Below the pieces are notes generated by a model. It saw nothing but the letters and a program-made list of their open reading frames with translations. It was not told the origin of the DNA and searched no databases. From positions 1 through 64,000 of the forward strand of contig NZ_FOPZ01000008.1 in assembly GCF_900113615.1 (NCBI RefSeq): a stretch of 64,000 nucleotides of DNA, given 5' to 3'. A program made the translations under genes and the position numbers. Shown here in pieces: positions 57,579 to 64,000 of this stretch; the stretch's first letter is position 1, and each line of letters begins with the position of its first letter. Origin of the DNA: Halorubrum aquaticum (lineage in GTDB: Archaea > Halobacteriota > Halobacteria > Halobacteriales > Haloferacaceae).

Positions 57579-58922
57579 TCACGGATCGTCGGGGTCGCTG
57601 GTGGTACCGTCGCCGTCGGTTACGGTGTCGCCGTCGGTCCCGGGCTCGTCGCCACCGGCGGTGCCGGTCGTCGCGAGCCGTGCGAGCGACTCCGCGAGTA
57701 CGGTCGCCGCGGCGGCGCAGTCCGCCCAGTCGGCCCGCTCCTTCGGCGAGTGGGAGTGGCCGTCCTCGGACGCGACGAAGAGCAACGCCGCGTCGGTCAC
57801 GTCGGCGACTCGCATCGTGTCGTGGCCGGCACCCGAATGGACGCTCAGCGTTTCGACGCCGGCGCGGCGCGCGGCCGCCTCGACGACCGCACGGCACCGG
57901 TCGGAAAGGGGCGTCGGCGGCACGTCGTACGGACACTCCAACGACGTGGAGACGCCGCGATCGGCCTCAACCGACTCCAGGACGCGCCGCACCGCGTCCA
58001 GCTGGCGGCGGATCTCCGAGCGATCCACGGAGCGAAGGTCGAGGCGAAGCGACGCCGACCCCGGAACGACGTTCACGGCGTTCGGGTCGACGTCGAACTC
58101 GCCGACCGTCCCGACCGCGGTCCCGCTCCCCGCCGCGGCCGTCTCGGCGGCACGCTCCTCCGTCGCGAGAACGACCTCGCTCGCCGCCGCGAGCGCGTCC
58201 GTCCGATCCGCCATGCTCGTCGTTCCGGCGTGGTCGGCCTCGCCCTCGATCCTCACGTGGCACCGGACGGTACCGGTGATGTCGGTCACGACGCCGAGCG
58301 GGACTCCCGCCTCCGCGAGTCGATCGGTCTGTTCGATGTGGACCTCCAGCCAGGCGTCCCACTCGCTCGCGTCGACTCGGCCGGTACCGCGGTAGCCGAT
58401 CCGCTCGAGCGCCTCCTCGAGCGTCACGTCGCCGTCCGACAGGGCCATCGTCTCGTCGACGCGTCGCTTGCCGGCGGCCACGGAGGACCCGAGGACGCCG
58501 TCGGCGAAGCGAGTCCCCTCCTCGCCGGTGAAACAGACGACGTCCATCGGACGGGCGGGAGAGACGTCCGCGTCGTGGACCGCGCGAACCGCCTCCAGCG
58601 CGGCGTAGACGCCGAGCGGTCCGTCGAAGATGCCGCCGCGAGGGACCGAGTCCAGGTGGCTGCCGGCCGCGACCGGGGCCGCCGCGGGGTCCGCGGTCGG
58701 CGGCGTCCAGCGCCCGACGACGTTACCCACGGCGTCGATGCGGACGTCGAGGCCGGCTTCGTCGAGCCGATCGACGAGGTAGTCCCGGGCTCGCGCGTTC
58801 GCGGCGTCGGCCGGGAGGGCGGTCCGTCCCTGGCCGTCATCCGCGTCCACGGCCCCGAACGCGGCGGTTCGTTCGAGGTGCGTTCGAAGGCGCTCGCCGT
58901 CGACCCGAACGCGGGACGTCAC
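57579..58922 (-). CDS. M20 family Zn-dependent amidase/carbamoylase
   Basis: A 447-residue M20/M28-fold hydrolase of the N-carbamoyl-L-amino-acid hydrolase, allantoate amidohydrolase and beta-ureidopropionase group. GSHLDSVPRGGIFDGPLGV has the bridging metal Asp and His, and FTGEEGTRF the catalytic Glu pair. EVHIEQTDRL, then DHAGTTSM, in the dimerisation lobe, and GAGHDTMRVA and SEDGHSHSPKE at the end follow. It cleaves carbamoyl or ureido groups. The start is a GTG at 58922. The tail is acidic and low-complexity. Clustered with DUF3830. Confidence 0.88.
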   Translation of the reverse strand: MTSRVRVDGERLRTHLERTAAFGAVDADDGQGRTALPADAANARARDYLVDRLDEAGLDVRIDAVGNVVGRWTPPTADPAAAPVAAGSHLDSVPRGGIFDGPLGVYAALEAVRAVHDADVSPARPMDVVCFTGEEGTRFADGVLGSSVAAGKRRVDETMALSDGDVTLEEALERIGYRGTGRVDASEWDAWLEVHIEQTDRLAEAGVPLGVVTDITGTVRCHVRIEGEADHAGTTSMADRTDALAAASEVVLATEERAAETAAAGSGTAVGTVGEFDVDPNAVNVVPGSASLRLDLRSVDRSEIRRQLDAVRRVLESVEADRGVSTSLECPYDVPPTPLSDRCRAVVEAAARRAGVETLSVHSGAGHDTMRVADVTDAALLFVASEDGHSHSPKERADWADCAAAATVLAESLARLATTGTAGGDEPGTDGDTVTDGDGTTSDPDDP

Positions 58923-59188
58923 GCGATCACCCGACGGAAAGCGGCCGATCCACGTCGGCCGGCGACCGGACGGCGATCCGCCCGCGAACCCACTCGTCGG
59001 CCGACCGAGGGCGGTCGCCTCGTCGACGGGTCACCGAAACCGGGACGCGACCGCGGGAGATGCCGGTTCACTCTATCACCGAAGCCAGCTATTTCAGCAC
59101 GCACTGAAAAGGATACCGGCCATCCGCCTCCGAGCGGCACCCGTTGCCGAGATGAAACGCTTTTAAGTATCGAGCGAGGACGGACCGT

Positions 59189-59848
59189 ATGAGATACGAT
59201 ACCGTCGTATTCGACAACGACGGTGTTCTCGTCGGTCGCACGCGCTTCGACGTGCTCCGGGAGGCGACCCGGGACGCGTTCGAGGAGTGCGGCGTCGACG
59301 ACCCCGACCCCGACGACGTAGAGCGGATGACGATCGGCGCGACCCCCGGCAGCGTGGGGACCGTCTGTCAAACGTACGACCTCGACCCGGGGTCGTTCTG
59401 GCGGACGCGCGACGACGTGGTCTCGAGAGCCCAACAGCAGGAGGCGCGCGCGGGCCGTAAGACCCCCTACGACGACCTCGACACGCTCGACGACCTCGAC
59501 GTGAAGATGGGCATCGTCTCCTCGAACCAGCAGGCGACCGTCGACTTCCTCGTCGACCACTTCGAGGGCTTCGAGGAGTTCGGCGCGGCCTACGGCCGCG
59601 AGCCCACGATCCACAGCCTCCAGCTCCGGAAGCCGAACCCGCACTATCTCGAGCAGGCGCTCGGCGACCTGGACGCCGACTCGGCGCTCTTCGTCGGCGA
59701 CAACGAGTCCGACGTGAAGGCCGCACAGAACGCCGGCGTCGACTCCGCGTTCATCCGGCGGCCCCACCGTCGCGACTGGGAGCTCAACGTCTGGCCCACC
59801 TGGGAGATCGAGACGCTGGACGACCTCTTCGACGTCTGTGGCGTGTGA
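59189..59848 (+). CDS. HAD family hydrolase (phosphatase-like)
   Basis: A 219-residue haloacid dehalogenase-fold protein. VFDNDGVLVG is motif I (a DxD variant with Asn), MGIVSSNQQ motif II, LRKPNPHYL motif III with the Lys, and FVGDNESDVKAAQNAGV motif IV. The cap is alpha-helical, as in phosphoglycolate phosphatase-like members. A CTTTTAAGT box at 59160-59168 suits a leaderless ATG. Substrate not known. Confidence 0.92.
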   Translation: MRYDTVVFDNDGVLVGRTRFDVLREATRDAFEECGVDDPDPDDVERMTIGATPGSVGTVCQTYDLDPGSFWRTRDDVVSRAQQQEARAGRKTPYDDLDTLDDLDVKMGIVSSNQQATVDFLVDHFEGFEEFGAAYGREPTIHSLQLRKPNPHYLEQALGDLDADSALFVGDNESDVKAAQNAGVDSAFIRRPHRRDWELNVWPTWEIETLDDLFDVCGV

Positions 59849-59908
59849 CGGCCGGGAGGGTTCCCGGCGGGCCGTGACCGGCTCCGGAGCCCGCCGACCC
59901 CGACCGGC

Positions 59909-61081
59909 ATGACGGGGAGGACCTTCGGCACGCTCTGCGGACTCGTTTTCCTCATCAATCTCGGACGCGTCGCGTTCGCGCCGCTCGTCCCGACGATCGG
60001 CTCGGAGTTCGGCGCGAGCCCCGCGGTCGTCGGCTCCGTCACGACGCTGGTGTGGGTAGGATCGGCGCTCCCGCGGATCCCGGTCGGCTACCTCCTCACG
60101 AGGGTCCCGAGACACTACGTCGTGTTGGGGTCCGGGATCGCGCTCGCCGCCGCCGCGACGGTCACCGGCAGCGCCGGCTCCATCCGGGCGCTCCAGGTCG
60201 GCGCCCTCTCCATCGGGCTCGCCTCGGGGGCGTACTTCGTCGCCGCGGTGCCGCTCGTCGCCGAGCTGTTCCCGAGCGGCCGCGGCCGCGCCATCGGGAT
60301 CCACGGGGCCGCGAGCCAGCTCGCGGCCGTGATCGCTCCCGGCGTCGTGGTCGGTATCCTCCTCGTCGCGGGCTGGAACGACGTCTTTCGACTGCTCGCG
60401 ATCACCGCGCTCGCCGTCACCGCCGTCCTGTTCGTCGTGCTCCGACGGGAACCGCTCCCCGAGAGCGCCGGCGCGGACCGCGACTTCCGGTCCGCGTTGC
60501 GCCACTGGCGGGTCATCCTCCTCGTGGTCGTCGTCGTGGCCGCACCGGGCTTCGTCTGGCAGGGCGTGTTCAACTTCTACGTCACGTATCTGACCGGGAC
60601 CAAGGGGCTCTCCACGGGGTTCGCGAACGCGCTTCTCACGGTCGTCTTCGCGGCCGGATTGCCGGCGTTCTGGTTCGGCGGTCAACTCGCCGACCGGCTC
60701 CCGCAGATCCCGTATCTCCTCGGGATCCTCGTCTCCTTCGGCGGCTCGATCCTCGCGCTCGTCGTCGCCGAATCGGCCGTAACGCTGGTGGTCGCCACCG
60801 TCGCGATCGGCTTCGTGGCCCACGCGATGTTTCCCGCAGCCGACACGTTCCTGCTCGATTCGCTTCCCGCCGACAACCGCGCGAGCGCCTACGCCGTCTT
60901 CAGCGGGATCGCCCTGCTCTTCGAATCGACGGGTAGCGGCACGCTCGGCGTCGCAGCCGAGCGGATCGGGTTCGACGCCGCGTTCGTCGCGGGCGGGGCC
61001 GGAGTCCTCGTGGTCGCCGCCGTCCTCGGGGCGCTCCACGCCAGCAGGGGGCTCCCCGGCGGGCGCGGGACTGCCGAGTGA
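59909..61081 (+). CDS. MFS transporter
   Basis: A 390-residue major facilitator with 12 hydrophobic segments. Motif A reads PRIPVGYLLTRVPRHYVVLG and the mirrored motif is FGGQLADRLPQIPYLLG. The family looks like nitrate/nitrite-type or general small-anion porters; substrate unknown. It follows the HAD gene by 60 bases and may be cotranscribed. Not obviously related to the two transporters at 34-37 kb. Confidence 0.85.
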   Translation: MTGRTFGTLCGLVFLINLGRVAFAPLVPTIGSEFGASPAVVGSVTTLVWVGSALPRIPVGYLLTRVPRHYVVLGSGIALAAAATVTGSAGSIRALQVGALSIGLASGAYFVAAVPLVAELFPSGRGRAIGIHGAASQLAAVIAPGVVVGILLVAGWNDVFRLLAITALAVTAVLFVVLRREPLPESAGADRDFRSALRHWRVILLVVVVVAAPGFVWQGVFNFYVTYLTGTKGLSTGFANALLTVVFAAGLPAFWFGGQLADRLPQIPYLLGILVSFGGSILALVVAESAVTLVVATVAIGFVAHAMFPAADTFLLDSLPADNRASAYAVFSGIALLFESTGSGTLGVAAERIGFDAAFVAGGAGVLVVAAVLGALHASRGLPGGRGTAE

Positions 61082-61145
61082 GTGACGTCGACCCGACGGA
61101 CGTGCCTCTGAAGGTTTAACCGGAATCGGGCGTAACCCGGTCGTA

Positions 61146-63512
61146 GTGACGAACGATCCGCCGTGGGCCGACGTCTTCGGCCACGAGGAACCGTACCCCG
61201 AACAGGCGGACGGCATCGACGCCGCGGTCGACGCCGCCGAGGACGGCGGGTTCCTCGCGCTCGAGGGCGCGTGCGGGACCGGCAAGACGATGTTGGCGCT
61301 GACCGCCGGGATCGACCGCGTCCGTGACCCCGATTCCGACTTCGAGCGCGTGTTCGTGCTCACCAGCGTCAAACAGCAGCTCCGGCAGTTCGAGACGGAC
61401 CTCGACACGATCAACGCGAACCTCCCCGACGACTACGACCCCGTCTCCGGGCTGACGCTCGTCGGCAAGGCGGACGTCTGCCCGTACGCCCGCGAGAACC
61501 GCGGCGGGATCGACCGCGAGAACGTCTACGAGCGGTGTGAGGGCCTCCGCGAACGCACCCGGAACCTCGTCGGCGAGGGCGGCGAGACGACCGCCGGAAC
61601 CCTCGCGAGCGAGGCGCGCAGCCAGCAGGTCGGCCTGATGGACTCGGGGACCGCGAGCGGCTCCGACGGCGGCCCGACCGGCGGCGGAGCCGCAGCCGAC
61701 TACCTGACCGTCGACGGCGAGCCGACGCCGTACCCTCCCGACACCGAGACGTTCGGGGAGACGGAGTTCTGTCCCTTTTACGCCGGCTTTCTCGACGACG
61801 TTCCCGACGACGGCGGCGATCCGGCCGAGGCGGTCCCGTTCGACGTGGCCGAGCTCGGCCACGTCGACGCCGACGAACTCGTCCGGCTCTCGGCGAGCCG
61901 CGGGTCGTGTCCCCACTCGGTGATGGGCGCGCTCGTGCCGGAAGTCGAGGTCGTGATCGGCAACTACTACCACGCGTTCGACCCGACCACGACCGCGACG
62001 TTCACGGGCGCGCTCATCGACGACGCGACGTTCCTCGTCTGTGACGAGGCGCACATGCTCGAGCCGCGCGTGCGTGACCTCGTCAGCGACGCGGTCGCCG
62101 ACGCGAGCCTCAGGGACGCCGTCTCGGAGATCACCCGCGTCGTTCAGCCGCTCTCGTTCGAACGCGAGGGGGCGGAGTCCGACGACGCCGAACTCGTCCG
62201 CGGGGAACTCGAGGACGGCGACGTGACCGTCGAGGAACTGGAGGCGGTCAGGGAGTTCTACGCGACCCTCCGCGAGGAGCTGGACCGTCGAGTCACCGCC
62301 CACCTCGACCGCGAACGTCCGGACTGGCGCGCGTCGATGCGCGAACTCGACGACGACGAGATCCCGCTTCGGGACCCCGAGGAGCCCGGCGAGGACGCGA
62401 TCACGACGTGGGCGAGCGAGGCGGGATACGGCGACCGGGTCTGGTCGCGCGCGCCCGCCGTCGGCGCGACCGTCAAGCGCGTCCTCGACTCGCTCTCCGA
62501 TGAGGACAAACGGCGGGCCGCCCCCGGCGTCGGGCGGACGCTCAACGCGTGGTATCGCGAGGGACACACGGACTTCTTCCGCGCGATCGACCTCGAACGG
62601 ACCTTCGACGAAACGGAGCCGCCCGACTCCTGGCGGCGCGCGTACAACGGGAGCCTCGCGCTGTACAACTGCCTCCCGAGCGAGCCGATCGGCGAGCGGC
62701 TCGGGGAGTTCGGCGGCGGCGTCGTGATGAGCGCGACGCTCGAACCGATGGACGTCTTCCGGGAGGTGACGGGTCTCGATCACCTCGCGGAGCGGGGTCG
62801 TCCCGTCGTCGAACGGACGTACGGGCTCTCGTTTCCCCCGGAGAACCGCGCGAGCTTCGCGGTCGACGCGCCGAAGTTCACCCACGCCAACCGCGGCGCG
62901 CCCGGCGAGCGGACCGATGCCCGGCTCGCCCATCTCGACGCGGCCGCGGCGGTCGCGAGCCGCGAGGGCAACGTGCTTGTCGGCGCGCCGAACTACGCCG
63001 AGGCGGCGTGGTTCGCCGAGGAGCTGGACGCGCGTCTCGAGAAGCCGGTGCTGCTCGACGAGTCCTCCGGCGACCGCGAGACCGAATCGCTCAAGGACGC
63101 CTTCTTCGCGGGCGAGGGGAAGGTCCTCGTCACCAGCCTCCGGGGAACGCTCACGGAAGGGGTCGACTACCGGGGCGACCGGCTCGCCGCGGCGGTCGTC
63201 TGTGGCGTCCCCCTCATCAACACCGCTCGGCCGCGAACGCGGGCGGTGATCGCGGCGTACGACCGACGCTTCGAGTCGGGCTTCGAGACCGCGCTCACCG
63301 TTCCCGCCGTTCGGAAGGCCCGACAGGCCGTCGGCAGGGTCATCCGCGGACCCGACGAGCGCGGCGTCCGCGTCCTCCTCGACGCGCGGTACGCTCGGGA
63401 GTCCTGGAATGGCGTCCGCGAATACCTCCCGGAACACGAACGCGAGGAGTTCCAGCCGGTCAGCACGGACATGCTCTCGGTCGCCCTCGACAGGTTCGAA
63501 ACGGGGAGATAG
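61146..63512 (+). CDS. XPD/Rad3-like ATP-dependent DNA helicase
   Basis: A 788-residue superfamily 2 helicase. Walker A GACGTGKT (41-48), DEAH box at 300-303, and motif VI QAVGRVIRGPDERGVRV near 730. Four cysteines, 112, 131, 209 and 255, sit where XPD/Rad3/DinG proteins bind a 4Fe-4S cluster between motifs Ia and II. It is likely a 5'-3' helicase for DNA repair. Starts at GTG 61146, 25-30 bases after an AGGTTTAAC box. Confidence 0.93.
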   Translation: MTNDPPWADVFGHEEPYPEQADGIDAAVDAAEDGGFLALEGACGTGKTMLALTAGIDRVRDPDSDFERVFVLTSVKQQLRQFETDLDTINANLPDDYDPVSGLTLVGKADVCPYARENRGGIDRENVYERCEGLRERTRNLVGEGGETTAGTLASEARSQQVGLMDSGTASGSDGGPTGGGAAADYLTVDGEPTPYPPDTETFGETEFCPFYAGFLDDVPDDGGDPAEAVPFDVAELGHVDADELVRLSASRGSCPHSVMGALVPEVEVVIGNYYHAFDPTTTATFTGALIDDATFLVCDEAHMLEPRVRDLVSDAVADASLRDAVSEITRVVQPLSFEREGAESDDAELVRGELEDGDVTVEELEAVREFYATLREELDRRVTAHLDRERPDWRASMRELDDDEIPLRDPEEPGEDAITTWASEAGYGDRVWSRAPAVGATVKRVLDSLSDEDKRRAAPGVGRTLNAWYREGHTDFFRAIDLERTFDETEPPDSWRRAYNGSLALYNCLPSEPIGERLGEFGGGVVMSATLEPMDVFREVTGLDHLAERGRPVVERTYGLSFPPENRASFAVDAPKFTHANRGAPGERTDARLAHLDAAAAVASREGNVLVGAPNYAEAAWFAEELDARLEKPVLLDESSGDRETESLKDAFFAGEGKVLVTSLRGTLTEGVDYRGDRLAAAVVCGVPLINTARPRTRAVIAAYDRRFESGFETALTVPAVRKARQAVGRVIRGPDERGVRVLLDARYARESWNGVREYLPEHEREEFQPVSTDMLSVALDRFETGR

Positions 63513-63573
63513 GGTATGGTTACCGGCCGATAACGGGCGCTTAATTAATCGGGTCGAGGTCGGAAGGGCGCGT

Positions 63574-63726
63574 ATGGAATCACCGAAGCGATCCCGATTG
63601 TACCACGCCGTCTGTCGCGAGTGTTTCCTCGAGGAGGTCTTCGACTCCGCGGACGCGGCCGACGCGTTCGTGACCCGCCACGTCGAGGAGACCGGCCACA
63701 CGGCGCTCGCGGAACGGGTGGACTGA
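63574..63726 (+). CDS. 50-residue Cys/His small protein
   Basis: A 50-residue protein with a C2H2-like pattern: CRECF, then HVEETGH about 20 residues later. It is preceded by a TTAATTAAT promoter at 63540-63548. Small zinc-finger proteins of this size are typical of haloarchaea; partner unknown. Confidence 0.68.
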   Translation: MESPKRSRLYHAVCRECFLEEVFDSADAADAFVTRHVEETGHTALAERVD

Positions 63727-63804
63727 CGAAAGACGGACTCGAGACGGAGTCGAAACGGATTCGAAAGGGTTCGGCCGCCGTCCCGACGCGTTCCGCGAGA
63801 GCCC

Positions 63805-64000
63805 TCAGTTCTCCCGGCGGGCGAACGCGAGGTTGCCCGAGACGTTCTTGATGTACGCTCGAACGGTGTCGCCCTCCTGCGCGCCGGGAACGAAGACGGT
63901 GTACTCGCCGCGCTCGGCGACGCCGTCGCCCTTGCGGCCCGTGCCGACGATCTCCAGCTCGTAGGTGTTGCCCTCCTCGATGGCTTCCTCCTGTCGCTGG
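63805..64000 (-). CDS. TRAM domain protein (5' end missing)
   Basis: The window ends inside this gene. The last 65 residues read (Q)[40 protein letters not shown] and [21 protein letters not shown], a TRAM domain: a small RNA-binding beta-barrel (KGDGVAxxG, VFVPGA). In archaea it occurs alone or fused to rRNA and tRNA modification enzymes such as RlmD/TrmA-like methyltransferases. The upstream part decides which, and is outside the window. Confidence 0.88.
   Translation of the reverse strand, partial: QRQEEAIEEGNTYELEIVGTGRKGDGVAERGEYTVFVPGAQEGDTVRAYIKNVSGNLAFARREN

Overview
The window is about 64 kb of a halophilic archaeon of the class Halobacteria. The evidence is very high GC, acidic predicted proteins, mostly leaderless genes with a TATA-like box 25-35 bases before the start, frequent GTG starts, ATGA stop/start overlaps, and archaeal genes (TFB, UPF0058, Dph2, PAC2, XPD-type helicase, GyrB/GyrA pair). 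The noncoding repeats look to me like those of Halorubrum-like genomes, but no rRNA is present and the genus is a guess. Most of the window is ordinary chromosome; no virus, transposase or CRISPR array was seen.

Layout. 0-8 kb: a dispersed repeat, then PAC2, isochorismate synthase, a molybdopterin oxidoreductase, small regulators, a rhomboid protease, a METTL5-like methyltransferase and a TFB factor. 8-21 kb: a universal stress protein, a MenE-like ligase with acidic insertions, an AGE-family isomerase, a macrodomain protein, a sugar nucleotidyltransferase, a DJ-1-like protein, two Tat lipoproteins, hypoxanthine phosphoribosyltransferase, chorismate synthase and a ZIP transporter. 21-27 kb: gyrB, interrupted by a 564-residue intein, and gyrA. 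27-34 kb: an acyl-CoA synthetase, a peroxiredoxin, TatA, tRNA-Arg(CCT), DpsA and a DtxR-type regulator neighbourhood with four related palindromes. 34-41 kb: two MFS transporters, an SDR, a coupled pair of membrane proteins, and an Lrp/aminotransferase pair.

41-52 kb: a nitrous oxide reductase cluster (nosY, nosF, nosD, a membrane protein, nosZ) with a BlaI-type regulator overlapping nosZ and a Cys-rich Bat-type HTH regulator next to it. Beyond an aldo/keto reductase lie three Met/His-rich membrane or secreted proteins that may serve metal (copper) handling. 52-64 kb: a phosphotransferase, a haloarchaeal protein that resembles a catalytically dead CHAT protease, Dph2, a LOG-like protein, a DUF3830/M20 hydrolase pair, a HAD hydrolase, an MFS transporter, an XPD/Rad3-type helicase and the end of a TRAM-domain gene.

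The most unusual material is (i) a composite noncoding repeat in three copies plus a fragment (about 60-395, 19682-19790, 30537-30735, 33962-34320), whose copies keep hairpins while changing the stem bases, so a structured RNA or a miniature mobile element is plausible; (ii) the GyrB intein at the TOPRIM metal site, carrying both LAGLIDADG motifs and an extra XRE-like HTH; and (iii) a DtxR-box regulon that revealed an unlisted 59-residue gene.
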